Origin: Rebecca billardiae RCC1528
Lineage: Eukaryota > Haptophyta
Length of the DNA: 64,000 bases
Direction of reading: 5' to 3'
Assembly (NCBI GenBank): GCA_965240325.2
Contig: OZ251245.1
Span: 186,001-250,000 of the forward strand
A model generated the notes under the pieces. That model saw nothing but the letters and a program-made list of their open reading frames with translations. It was not told the DNA's origin and ran no database searches. Numbering within the stretch: the stretch's first letter is position 1; each line of letters opens with the position of its first letter. The position numbers were made by a program, and so were the translations under genes. Positions 1-10,588 of this stretch are shown piece by piece.

Positions 1-1
1 G

Positions 2-3000
2 CTGTGCGCGCTGCCGTGGCCCACGCTGCTGCGTCGGCTGCACGAGGCAGCGTCGCGGCGGACACCGGCCGCGCGCCGCGCGACCGGCAGCGGCGGCGGC
101 GGCGGCTCAGCGGGCGCGGCGGCAGACTCAAGCGCAGACCCGCCGTACCCGACGAGTGGTGCGGGCGCGGCGGCAGCGGGTGGCGGCGGCGGGGAGACCG
201 CCAAGGCGGACGCGCCGCTGGAGGTGGTGTCGCTGCTGGCGGCCATCGAGACGCGGTCGCGCACTGGGCCGGGCGCGCGGCGCGCGGCCGCCGACGCCGG
301 CGCCGTCCGCGCCGTCGTCGGCACGCTGACACTCACTACTAGCAACGCGAGCGCGCAGGCGGCGGGGCTGCACGCGCTGTGCTCTCTGTGCTCGCGGCAG
401 CGCGCGGCGGAGGCGGCCGCGGGTGGTTCGAGCGCCGGCGGCAGCGGCGGGGCCGCGCAGGGTGCGCGCTCGCCGCCCGGCGCCGCCGCCGGTCCGCCAC
501 GACCGTTTGCAGACGATGGCGGCGGCGGCGGCTCGGGCGACGAGGGTGCCAGCGAGCGTCAGCGCGCGGCGCGGGCGGTGGGCGCGCCAGCCGTGTGCCT
601 CGCGGCCCTGATGCTGCACGCGGACGCGCCGGAGACCGCCGCCCTCGGCTGCCTGTGCGCAAGCATCGTGATCTCCGGCCCAGGCGCCGCGCCCGACTCG
701 CAGCCGACAGCCGCCGCCGGTGCCGCCGCCGCGCACGGCGGCGCGCCCAGCGGCGGCGCGCACGATGGCGGCGGCGCTGAGGAGGCCGCCCACGAGGCGC
801 TCGGGCTGATCAGCCAGGCGCTGGCGCGGCACAGCGAGCACGCGCGCGTGTGCGCGTGCGCGTGCGCTGCCGTCGCGCGGCTGCTCGGCGCGCGTACACC
901 CGCGGCTTCACTTGAGCTGCGCGCGGCGCGGCTCCGGCGAGCTGAGGCGCTTCGGATTGCTCCGCTGTGCGTCCAGGCCATGCGCGCGCACAGCGGCGAC
1001 AGCGCGGTGCTGGGTGCCGGCGCGAGGGCGCTGCGGCCTCTGCTCGAGCCGTGGCCGGCGTGCACGCCCGTGCTGTGTGCGCCGGGAAGCTGCGCGCTGC
1101 TGCCAACCGCGCCGGGCGCGGCGCCCGCGGGCGGACGCGCGGCGGTGGCGCCCGCGCTCGTCGCGTGGCCGCCTGACACGACCGCCGCTGCCTTCGAGGC
1201 CGCGTGTGCGGCGCTCGGGCGGCGGCGGGCGCACGCGGCGCGCGTGCTGCCCCTGCTGCTGAGCACGCTCGACGCCGCGACGGCGACGACGACGACGGCG
1301 CCGCCGGGGACAGACGCAGACGCTGACATCAGAGCGCTCGGCGCCGCAGACGCGCGCCCGGCGCCCGCGCCGCCCGCCCACGTGGTTGAGGCTTGCGCGC
1401 ACGCGCTCGCGGCGTTGCTGTGCCAGGAGCTGGGTGACAGCCGCGCCGAGGCGGGCGTGCCGGCCCCGCCCGCGGCGAGTGGGCCTGGCGGGACCCGGCG
1501 GGACGAGCCGAGCGGCGGCGGCGGCGCGCGGCCCGGCACGGCAGCGCCCGCAGTCAAGCGCGGCGCGCCAACACCGCCGGCCGCGGGCACGCCTCCGGCC
1601 GCGGCCGCGGATCACGCGCGCTCGAGCGCGCGCGCGCGGGCGCTCGCCGCTCTGGACGGCGGCGCGGCGCGGCTGCTCGTCGCGCTGTGCTGGCAGCACC
1701 TGGGCTCAGGCGCGGTGCTTGAGCCGTGCGCGCGCGCGCTCGCGTGCGCGTGCGGCGCGGATGAGCCGCTGCCGGCACGCCCACTGGACACCGAGTCGCA
1801 GCCGCCGCCGCCGGTGGTGCCAGGCCGGCCGAGCACGTCGCACGGTGGCAAGCACGGCTCGGCGGCGTCGGCGCCGCGGGCGCACGCGCTGCGCCGCGCG
1901 GCCACGGGCAGCAGCGCAGCCATGGCGAGCGCGCGCGCCGCCGCGCCCGCAGGCGCGCTGCGGCGTGCCGGCAGCGGCGCGGGCGGCGGCATGGGCGGCG
2001 CGCGCCAGCCGCCCTCCGCGCTGCCGGCGGCCCCGGGCTCACCTGCCGCGCGCGCGGCGGCGGCAGCAGCAGCGGGCTCCAAGGCCACGCGCGCAGTCGC
2101 TCGCGGGCCGCCCGCGAGCAGCCGCGCCGTCGCGCACGGCGGCACGCCGCCGCACGCCGCCGCAGCGGCCGGCGCCGCGCCGGCCCCACTCGCGGGTCTG
2201 GAGTTGGAGGGCGACCATCAAGCCGGTAGCATGGCCCAGGGAGATGCAATCTCCCTGGGCGTGGCGGAGCAGTGGCGCGAAGCCGCGGCCGAGGCGGGAG
2301 CGCTCCGCGCGCTGTGCGCCGCGCTGGACCACCACTGGGCGCACGCGGGCGTGCACGAGTGGTGCCTCGCCGCCATCGCCGCCGTGTGCTCTGGCACCGG
2401 CGCCGGCTGCCGCGCGAGGCGCGAGCTCGCCGCCATCGCCGGCGTGGTCCGGGCGGCCACGTCCGCGCTCGGCAGCGTGAGTGCGGCGGTGAGCGAGGCG
2501 GGCTGCCGCGTGCTGTGCGCAATGCTCTGCGCCGACCCGGCGGTGCACGACGCCGACCCGCCGTCCGCCGCCATGGGCGCTGCCGCCGACGCCGACGCGG
2601 GCGCAACCGCCGCGCGGCGGCGCGAGGCTGCGCAGGCAGGCGCGCTGCCTGCCCTTGTGTCGCTGATTCAGTCGAGCACAGCCCGTGGCGCGGACGCGGC
2701 AGCCGGCGGCGGTGCCGCCGGCGAGGAGGCGGCGTCGCCGGGCGGCGTGGCGGAGACGGAGCGGCGCGTGGCCCTGGCCACCGCCATCGCCCTGCAGGAA
2801 GCGGCGTGCGCCGCCCTCGGCGCACTCGTGGGCGCGGCCGACCCGGAAGACATGGCGGCGAGCGCGCAGGACAGCACAGACGGCGTGTTGGCGCAGGCGT
2901 CGGCGCAGAGCGCGGCGCAGGCCGAGGCCACGCTCGCGCGTCAGCTGGAGGAGATCGAGATCTCGCGCACCGCCGCCGGGCGCGGCCAGCTGCAGCGCAG

Positions 3001-3250
3001 GCTGCGCGCCGAGGCGATGCGCGCGGGCGCTCACGACGCGCTCATACATCTCCTGCGCACGCACCAGGGGATGGCTCAGAGCGGCGGCATGGCGGCGGGC
3101 GCTGGCACGGCGGACGGCGCGCGTGGGAGCCATTCCATTCGGTGGGCGCGGTGGGAGCAGGAGCTGGCCGTGCGCGAGCGCACCGCCGCACTGGCCGAGG
3201 CCATCTTGCTGGCGCTCAGGCCGCGCTCGCCCGTCCGGCTGCAGGGCTAG
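2..3250 (+). CDS. ARM-repeat-like protein, 5' partial
   Basis: The frame is open from the window edge, so the N-terminus lies outside; it ends at TAG 3248-3250 after about 1,082 codons with no obvious intron. The protein is Ala/Gly/Arg-rich. It contains repeated helical blocks that look like armadillo repeats: a start block ('PLEVVSLLAAIETRS'), a middle block ('GALRALCAALDHH' followed by 'HEWCLAAIAAVCSG'), and a late block ('AGALPALVSLIQSS'). Long Ala/Gly/Pro spacers separate them. ARM folds normally serve as protein-protein scaffolds, so a scaffold role is inferred; no catalytic motif is visible. Codon use strongly favours G/C in third position, as in neighbouring genes. The frame is well supported; the family assignment is moderate because the helical repeats are degenerate and were not aligned computationally. 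Confidence 0.7.
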   Translation: MCALPWPTLLRRLHEAASRRTPAARRATGSGGGGGSAGAAADSSADPPYPTSGAGAAAAGGGGGETAKADAPLEVVSLLAAIETRSRTGPGARRAAADAGAVRAVVGTLTLTTSNASAQAAGLHALCSLCSRQRAAEAAAGGSSAGGSGGAAQGARSPPGAAAGPPRPFADDGGGGGSGDEGASERQRAARAVGAPAVCLAALMLHADAPETAALGCLCASIVISGPGAAPDSQPTAAAGAAAAHGGAPSGGAHDGGGAEEAAHEALGLISQALARHSEHARVCACACAAVARLLGARTPAASLELRAARLRRAEALRIAPLCVQAMRAHSGDSAVLGAGARALRPLLEPWPACTPVLCAPGSCALLPTAPGAAPAGGRAAVAPALVAWPPDTTAAAFEAACAALGRRRAHAARVLPLLLSTLDAATATTTTAPPGTDADADIRALGAADARPAPAPPAHVVEACAHALAALLCQELGDSRAEAGVPAPPAASGPGGTRRDEPSGGGGARPGTAAPAVKRGAPTPPAAGTPPAAAADHARSSARARALAALDGGAARLLVALCWQHLGSGAVLEPCARALACACGADEPLPARPLDTESQPPPPVVPGRPSTSHGGKHGSAASAPRAHALRRAATGSSAAMASARAAAPAGALRRAGSGAGGGMGGARQPPSALPAAPGSPAARAAAAAAAGSKATRAVARGPPASSRAVAHGGTPPHAAAAAGAAPAPLAGLELEGDHQAGSMAQGDAISLGVAEQWREAAAEAGALRALCAALDHHWAHAGVHEWCLAAIAAVCSGTGAGCRARRELAAIAGVVRAATSALGSVSAAVSEAGCRVLCAMLCADPAVHDADPPSAAMGAAADADAGATAARRREAAQAGALPALVSLIQSSTARGADAAAGGGAAGEEAASPGGVAETERRVALATAIALQEAACAALGALVGAADPEDMAASAQDSTDGVLAQASAQSAAQAEATLARQLEEIEISRTAAGRGQLQRRLRAEAMRAGAHDALIHLLRTHQGMAQSGGMAAGAGTADGARGSHSIRWARWEQELAVRERTAALAEAILLALRPRSPVRLQG

Positions 3251-4330
3251 CCGCTGGCAGCTGGGCCGCGGGTGCTGCGCATGCAGCTGCACCCGTCAGA
3301 GACGAGCGCCTGACCCAGTGAGTAGGCCCATGCCACGCCGTCACTATCACCGAGTCACCAAGACTCGGCCCGGCCGCGCGCGTCGTCAGGAGGAGCACGG
3401 AATCGGGACTGGGCCGCGCGGTAAAATATCTACCGTCGGCCCCGGGTTATAGAGCCGCATAATGCGGCATCGGCAGGAGCCAGGCTTCGGGCAGCACTTG
3501 ACGGCCCTGGAGCCGGTCTGCCAGCGCGGCTCGGGCTGGATGCATCTACAACAGGTGCGCAGGTGTACACACTCGCGAGTACGGAAGCAAACACTAGCCG
3601 TTGTCACGCTGCTACCCGCCGAGCAAGTACGAGGCTGCGCATGCGCCGCAGTGCGCCCAAGGGCCAAGCCGCCTGCATGGCACGTGGGCTACTGTCGCGC
3701 GAGGTGCAGCCTGTCGAGCACGTGGTGAGCCTGAACGCGCACCGCGCCGCTGTCTGCGCAATCTGTCTGAAGCTTGCTCCGAGTCCGACGCGTGCAGCAT
3801 GCGCGGACCAACGCCCTTCCCGCCACGCATCACGCAGCCATGGCTGAGCACCCTGCTGGTGAACAGCGAGCACCCCGGCGGCGGAGCACCAGCAGGCCGG
3901 CCGGGGCCGGGCCTGCGACTCAGAAAGGCATCACGGTAATCAGTAACATCACTATGTCGAGATTCCTGCACCGCAGCACATCAAGTCGGGATTATGTTGA
4001 TTGGTGGACTCAGCGCCGCTGGTGATGTGTGAGCGCACATTCGGTGATGTTCTTACCCCGAAGTTGGGAGCTCGACATCACTACAACTTAGGCTGGTTTT
4101 TAGCGTTTCGTAAAGTTCAGTACTGTGTTGGCCGCCGACACTCCCTCGAAAGATGCGGGGGATCGCGAGCGCGCCGAGCTGCGTAATTACGAATCCAACC
4201 TCCTCGCCGGTCAATACCGGTAGCTCGAGAGCGCCCCGTTTGCACCTTGGACCTGAGTCGCTGTGCGTCCCACGACCGGCCGGCCGAGCAGCTTGGTGCA
4301 TCGTACGCGCGTGCTTGCGTCCTCACCGCC
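3251..4330. other. Intergenic, no gene seen
   Basis: About 1.1 kb between the ARM-like gene and the first SLC4-like gene. Base composition drops to a more even GC content, and the short open frames have no recognisable protein features. The promoter and 5' UTR of the downstream transporter presumably lie in the right-hand part, but no element can be named with confidence. Confidence 0.6.
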
Positions 4331-6461
4331 ATGTCGACATTCAACGCGAGCGGCGACATGCCCTACAACGACGCGGTGGACGACAACCGGCGCAACAACA
4401 ACATCCCGGTCGGCGACCACATGCCGCCGCCTGAGGCCACGCCCAAGAACGGCCGCTCGCGCGCCACGTCGGGAAAGAACTCGCCAAAGCGCAAGCCTGC
4501 CGCGAACGCCGGCATGAACATCGCCCCGACGCCGACCGCTGTCGTGGCGGACATTGAGGCGGCCACGAAGAAGGCCGCCGTGATTGACCCGTGGGAGGGC
4601 GACGGCATGCCCGGCCCGCTCGAGTGGTCGGGCAAGTGGGTGTTCGGCGGCCTCATGATCGACATCAAGCGGCGGCTCAACCCGAAGACGTACATCTCGG
4701 ACTGGACGGACGCGTTCAAGCACGGCAACTTCGCGATGGTCGCGCCGGCGTCGATCTTCCTCTTCTTCGCGTGCTACGCGCCCGCGCTCGCGTTCGGCGC
4801 GCTCTTCGACGTCGCGACCGAGGGCCAGGTGGGCATCATCGAGACGGTGCTCTCGACGGCGATCTGCGGCGTGATCTACGCGCTCTTCTCGGGGCAGCCG
4901 CTCACGATCATGGGCGCGACCGGCCCCGAGCTCGCGTACACCATCGTCTTCTACCAGCTGTGCCAGCAGCTCGGCATCGAGTTCCTGCCCGCGCGCTGGT
5001 GGCAGGGCATGTTCACCGCGCTGATGACCGTCCTGTGCGCCGTGCTCGACTGGTGCGCGCTGATGAAGTACGTGACGCAGTTCACGGAGGAGATCTTCTC
5101 GTCGATCGTCTCGGTGCTCGAGATCGCCGCCGCGCTCACCGCCATCATCCGCATCTTCCTCTCCGACCGCACGCTCGGCACGCAGCTCTTCTCGGCCATC
5201 CTGACCGTGTGCACGTACATCTCGTGCGTCAAGTTCCGCGACCTGCGCGCGTCGGACTGGTTCAACAAGACGTGGCGCAAGCACATCTCGAACTACGGCG
5301 TGGTGATCGTGATCTTCCTGGGCACGCTCATCACCAACCTCGTCATCCCCGCGATGGGCATCACCGACCTGCAGTTCCTCAACGTGCCTGACTCGGTCCG
5401 CCCGACGCTCACGCTCAGCAACGGCCAGCCGCGCCCGTGGATGGTCGACCCGTCGGGCATCGAGAAGCCGTTCCCGGTGCGTGCCACGCCCGCGGCGTGG
5501 CATGCGAGCGGTGGCCGCTGCGTGCCGCCGCCTGCCTCCGCGCACGTCGCCTCGCCCGCTCACACGACCCCTCTCTCCGCCCGCGGCCGCGCGCGCTCGC
5601 CCTGCTCCGCAGTTCTGGGGCGTGTTCCTCACCATCCCGTTCGCTGCCGGCCTGACGATCCTCGGCTACCTCGACCAGAACCTGACGGAGGTGATCGTGA
5701 ACAAGCGCGAGCGCCTCTGGAAGAAGTCGCCCGGTACGCGCACGGTCATTGCGCTGGGGTCGCCGCCCACGCACTCAGCGGCTGCCGCGCAGCGACGGCC
5801 GCACCGCGCGGCACGCGCTGCCCCAACGAGTGCTCACCGCCGTGCCGCCTCGCGCGCCGTGCCCCGACCGCCCGCAGGCTACCACCTCGACCTGTTCGTG
5901 TGCGGCGCGGGCATGTACCCGCTGCTCTCGCTCATCGGCCTGCCCTTCACGCACGCGGCGACCGTGCGCTCGCTCGCGCACGTGTTTGCGCTCACGATCT
6001 ACGAGACGGTCACGGACGAGGAGGGCAACCGCGAGACGCGCATCGTCGGCATGGTCGAGCAGCGCTTCACGCACCTGATTGTGCACCTCTTCATGTTCGT
6101 CTCGCTCGCGCTCACGCCGCTGCTCAAGCTCGTGCCGCAGTACCTGATCATCGGCATCTTCCTCTACCTCGGCATGTCGTCGATCCGCGGCAACAACATG
6201 TTCACGCGCATGTTCCTCTTCGCCACGTGGGAGATGGAAAGGTGGCCGGACGAGGAGTGGGTGGAGCAGCTCGAGGTGCCGACGATCCACAAGTTCACGC
6301 TGCTGCAGCTCGCGTGCTTCGTGGTGATCGTCGTGCTGAGATACGTCGGCGCGGGCGGCGCGATGCCGTTCCTCATCGCCGCGCTCGTGCCCGTGCGGCT
6401 GTACATCGTGCCGCGGCTCTTCGACGAGAAGGACATCGCCGTCCTCGACCCGCGCAAGTAG
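4331..6461 (+). CDS. SLC4/BOR-type anion transporter, copy 1
   Basis: Three exons are inferred: 4331-5476, 5613-5733 and 5878-6461, giving about 616 aa. Introns are 136 and 144 nt with GT-AG ends. Joining them restores conserved SLC4 blocks: 'GGLMIDIKRRL' and 'YISDWTDAF' near residues 115-135, then 'FWGVFLTIPFAAGLTILGYL' leading to 'LDQNLTEVIVNKRERLWKK' across exon 2, and 'SPGYHLDLFVCG' at the second splice. Many hydrophobic segments follow. The protein lacks the long N-terminal cytosolic domain of animal SLC4 exchangers and so resembles plant BOR and algal SLC4 members. Family members move bicarbonate or borate across membranes; in algae, bicarbonate supply for carbon concentration or calcification is a plausible role, but the substrate is inferred. 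The start ATG opens a hydrophilic tail beginning 'MSTFNASGDMPYND' that is shared with copy 2. Confidence 0.9.
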
Positions 6462-6719
6462 GCGGCGCGCTCGGTGTTGTTGTGTGGGCGGCGCTGGCCA
6501 GTCGTGCTCCACGGACGTTGATGCCGTGCGGCGTGCGCTCGCCACCCACGAGTTCGGACATCGCGCGTGCTTCCTCGCTCATCAGATCCTTTTGACAGCA
6601 TCAGCGCCATCGCGAGGCGGATTGCGACGGCGCGACTACGACGCAAGCGTGCGCCGACTCGATTGTACATAACGACTACTGCGCTTCAGTCCCGGAAAGC
6701 ACCCTACTATCTATCTATC

Positions 6720-7043
6720 TGTCAAAGGAATCGCCAATCTACAGTGATTTCCGATTTCCAATCCAACATTTTACTCGCAGTCACACAGTGGCGGCGCGAC
6801 CGCTGCGGCGGCGCTCGCACAAAATCCTCCAAAATCAACGACCTGAACCTCATCCTAAAATACAGCAGGACAGCATGGCTGGCGGCGACCTGGCGGCGAC
6901 ATCTCGAAGCATTCCAGATGCTTCTTAGAAATGAACGAAACATGAGCCGATCACACAAAACACGCTGAGCTCACCACCGCAAACAAGAGCCGAAGCTCGT
7001 CGACCGCGACTCGACCGTCAAGCTCAAGACGCGTTCCCTGACA
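6720..7043 (+). repeat. 5' LTR
   Basis: 324-bp long terminal repeat, TGTCAAAG...CCTGACA. Its last base is also the A of the ATG that opens the internal reading frame at 7043, so the leader is essentially the LTR itself. No clear tRNA-like primer-binding site was recognised just downstream. Confidence 0.9.
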
Positions 7044-8388
7044 TGCTAGCACGGTGCTGGGAGAACTTGGGCAAGGATGGAGACGATGAGAACAGCGGCA
7101 AGGACGTGAACGGCCATCAGCCCGCCCCAGTTGCTCCCCTCATTGGGTTGAAGCCAGGCGTGGCCGAGCGCGCGGCAATGCCGCGCGGCTCATCGGCGGT
7201 TGCGCGCAAGTGCACGCCAGACTACCTCGCCGCTGCCCTGAGGGGCATGCAGGCTGAGAAGAACCGGCAAGGCGAGAAGCTCACGCTTCTCCGCAAGCCC
7301 ATCTCCAGCGCCTCCGGGCCTGGCAACATCGCTGACCTGAACTCAGGCAGCATCGTGTCGTATGCGCGCAATGCTGCATCGCACGCAAGGCCTCGAGCCG
7401 ACATCAAGGATCACCTTGAGGAGGAGGTTCGCGCACAGCGCGGTGAGGAGGAGCGTTGCCGCTCGCATCCCCCGCCATCGCGCCACTCCATCCGCACACA
7501 CGTCGTTGCGCAGGGGATCTCAACAACTACCGCCCGGGACTCTGCGCCCGCGAGCGCGGTTCAAGAGCGCGCGGCTGAGAGCCCGCAGCTCAAGGAGTGC
7601 CTTGCGGCCTCCGAGTCATCGAACGAGGTCACCGAGCGTTCCGGGGCAGATGCAGCGCTCGACGCTGCTGCCGCCGATGCCGCTTTGACCGTCGAGGCCC
7701 TCGAGCCTGCCGACGCTGCTCGGCGTGCTGGCCTTCTGGCCGCCGCCAATGACAGCGCGGTCGTGACCGCAGTCAGTCTGCAGCCTCGCGCGCATGACAC
7801 TGTGTCTGAGTCTGACCGATCGAACGATGACATTAGCGCCGATGAGTGCGACTCTAACGACCCGTATGGTCTGGCAGAGCAAACTATGCTCCAAGATGCT
7901 ACGACGCGTGACTCTGTCACAGCGCCAGCTCAAGCATTAAGTCAGCGGCCGCATTTATTGTTGATGCGCCTGATGACCCAAACAAATACGTTTACCCCAA
8001 AACTACAAGCCTCACGATGGCTTCCGAAGCCGAGCTGCTCGCCACGAGCGACACAAGCAGCCGCGAGATGACCGCCGCAGAGACGGCAGAGTCCTCGTCT
8101 GGCACGTATCGACTCGCGTCGAACGTAGGAAGCGCATACGATGCAGGGGGGGCATCATACATCTGCTTGACGGCAAAGCCGCAGCAAAACCAAGTTGGCG
8201 AGCGCGACGCGCGTGCGCATGCATCAGCTGCGTCAGCCATCACAACGCCACACTCTTGCAAGGAAGAGTATTCCGCCGAAGCTGCCGCGGATGCACATGC
8301 ATCACCGCAGGACAGAACGAGCGTGAAGAAGCCCAAAATCACTCATAATCCAAGCTTAGTCCTCACAGACGAGCGCATATTGGATTGA
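7043..8388 (+). pseudogene. Internal retroelement ORF split by a -1 frame change
   Basis: The first frame opens at ATG 7043 directly at the LTR edge and reads as a hydrophilic protein until about 7,920. The same frame then runs to 8071 with a composition that looks non-coding. A second frame, shifted by -1, is open from just after a stop near 7911 to TGA 8386-8388 at the polypurine tract, and looks coding throughout ('VDAPDDPNKYVYP', then 'MASEAELLATS'). Together they would give one protein of about 440-450 residues. No zinc knuckle, protease or polymerase motif is present. The LTRs are nearly identical, so the shift is either a recent mutation or programmed frameshifting as in many retroelements; sequence alone does not decide. 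Function unknown; a Gag-like role is only a guess. Confidence 0.5.
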
Positions 8389-8395
8389 GGGGGGG

Positions 8396-8719
8396 TGTCA
8401 AAGGAATCGCCAATCTACAGTGATTTCCGATTTCCAATCCAACATTTTACTCGCAGTCACACAGTGGCGGCGCGACCGCTGCGGCGGCGCTCGCACAAAA
8501 TCCTCCAAAATCAACGACCTGAACCTCATCCTAAAATACAGCAGGACAGCATGGCTGGCGGCGACCTGGCGGCGACATCTCGAAGCATTCCAGATGCTTC
8601 TTAGAAATGAACGAAACATGAGCCGATCACACAAAACACGCTGATCTCACCACCGCAAACAAGAGCCGAAGCTCGTCGACCGCGACTCGACCGTCAAGCT
8701 CAAGACGCGTTCCCTGACA
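8396..8719 (+). repeat. 3' LTR
   Basis: 324-bp copy of the 5' LTR with one substitution by eye. It is preceded directly by the G-rich polypurine tract and followed by CTATCTATC, which matches the 5' flank. Confidence 0.9.
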
Positions 8720-10588
8720 CTATCTATCACTATCTATCTATCGTCTATCTATTTATAATAATCTATCTCTATCTATCTATCTATATGTGCGCATAAGCCA
8801 TAACTGTCACACTATAGTCGTTCGGATGGGCTAGTGTCATCTAGCATACACGTACTTAGTAGTTGGCGACGCGCCTCTGCGCATGCGTGCAGTTATTGGG
8901 CCCGCGCCATTATTGCTGAGAGCTGCACAGTGGCCAATGGCGATGCGACTTGTCCCCTCGATGCATGCCCACGGCCACTACAGTACAGTACGCTTTTAAT
9001 GAGTGCACCCATGGATCCGCGAGCAGCTCATGCGCCAACCGGCAACTTACGCTATCATCACGCTGCGAGCGGACGACGTAGAAGCAGTAGCAGTTGACAC
9101 GCGTGACCGCCGCTGAGTCAGCTGCTACAGCGCGTGGTACTTCGCGCTGTCGTCCGTCGTGCTGTCGCGTTACGACGATGACTTCGTCGTCTGACGACGA
9201 GCGAGACTGTCGTCACTTGCGCGTGATGGCGGCAGCCGACTAGCGCTTCGCGGCGCAATCCCGCGCCCGAGCCCGGTGTGCCGCCGTTGCGGTCCGCGCG
9301 TCCGAGATGATCTTTGGATCTCATCCAACGACAATATGCTCTGCGCAACAGTAGCGCGCAGGCGATGAGGAACGACCATCTCGGAGTCGCCACCCACGAG
9401 CTGCTTCTCGTTACGTCGGGATGCTGCGCGCCGCTGTTGCGCCGATGCGGCGTCACTGCCTCGTCGGCTCGGCGACGAGTAGCACCAGCCAGTAGTGCAT
9501 GATGTCTCCGTGGTGATGCATTGCGCGTGCCCGTACTGGCGGGTGCCGTCGTCGGGTTGACGATGACGATGCTGACGACGACGATAGCGCGCGAGCGGCA
9601 GGCGCAGGCAGTGCAGCCCCCGTAGTCGGCTGCAGACGAGCTAGGTGGCGCGACGTGCCATGGCGGCTTGGCAGCAAGCGCAGCGTCCAATCGTGATCAA
9701 CTAGCTCGCCGCAGCTACTACGGCGTTGCAATGCCGATAGGTCCACAGCCACACACTACGCGCCGCGGGGGTGCACCAACACTCCGCGCTCACCGCCGAC
9801 CGTCCATGCATCAAGAGCAGATCTCAACGCGAACGGTCGCGAGCGTGGGGGCCGACGCGCGCTCCTGGCAGCTGTGAGATCGGGGCGTGCCCCATTCCCT
9901 GCGGTGATGCTTGTACACCCCATGTCCCCAGCGCCCATGCGGCGGCCATGGACGCGGTTTGGACGGGTCGCAAGTCGCCGGAGCGGGTTTGGAGGCGCTC
10001 CAGAGATGGCGTGCACCGCACTCCTTAAAAAATGCAGTGACTCCTCATGCTAAACGTTGTAATCCCATCGGTGCCGATGGGCGATTGCAGGGATCCCAGA
10101 CTTGAACCTTCCGAAGCTCGTCGTAGTAGTGTTCCACCCTCAAACCATGCTCGGCTCGCACCGAAGCTTGGCACTCAGAACCATCGGTGATGTTTTACCC
10201 GAGTGATGTGATTGCTGGTATCGCACTCCTAATTGACGGGATGCCGCTACTGATGTCGGTTGGACTAGGGGAATCCTTGCACGCTCTCAACAACCTGTGC
10301 TGCCTCACCGGCCACGGTACGAACACGTCAACAAACTCCAGGTCGAGTGGAGCATCCGAGGTGCGCGCGTCCGTCCTCGCATGCGCGCCCGCACACCCAC
10401 TGCACGCGCGTGCGCACGCGCACCAATCGCGACGGCACCGTGCACAGCACACTCTGCACCCGTTGGTTGTGCTCGCCGTGCACCGTCGACCCGCACTCAC
10501 CTGACTCCCGCCCCACCAACCACGCGCGCAACGCGCGCGCGCGCGCCCATCGACGCATCAGGCCGCGAGCGCACAACCACCTCTCGAA
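8720..10588. other. Intergenic, CTAT microsatellite then non-coding
   Basis: Starts with CTAT-type microsatellite (about 8720-8785), continues as mixed-composition DNA, and ends as the leader of the second transporter gene. Open frames here (for example 190 codons on the minus strand at 9118-9690) have no family features and no codon pattern like the neighbours. The last 250 bp before 10589 are rich in CGCGC and CACGCG runs. Nothing else is recognised. Confidence 0.55.

Larger units (their letters stand above)
6720..8719 (+). mobile_element. Non-autonomous LTR retrotransposon
   Basis: Two 324-bp direct repeats (6720-7043 and 8396-8719) begin TGTC and end GACA, the TG...CA ends of LTRs. They differ at one position by eye (GAGCTC versus GATCTC about 80 bp before the 3' end). 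The element sits in a CTAT microsatellite, and CTATC flanks both sides (6715-6719 and 8720-8724), compatible with a 5-bp target duplication. A polypurine tract, GAGGGGGGG at 8387-8395, abuts the 3' LTR. The 1,352-bp interior has no reverse transcriptase, integrase or protease motif, so mobilisation must be in trans. Orientation follows the polypurine tract. Confidence 0.9.

Noticed and set aside
3386-4025. Overlapping short frames after the ARM-like gene
   Set aside because: None exceeds about 120 codons, they overlap on both strands, and none has recognisable features.
4211-5635. 474-codon minus-strand frame inside SLC4 copy 1, and its twin in copy 2
   Set aside because: GC-rich codons suppress stops on the opposite strand. 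The plus frame carries all conserved family motifs; the minus frame is Arg/Asp/His-rich noise.
9118-9690. 190-codon minus-strand frame
   Set aside because: No family features, composition unlike real local genes, no splice partners.
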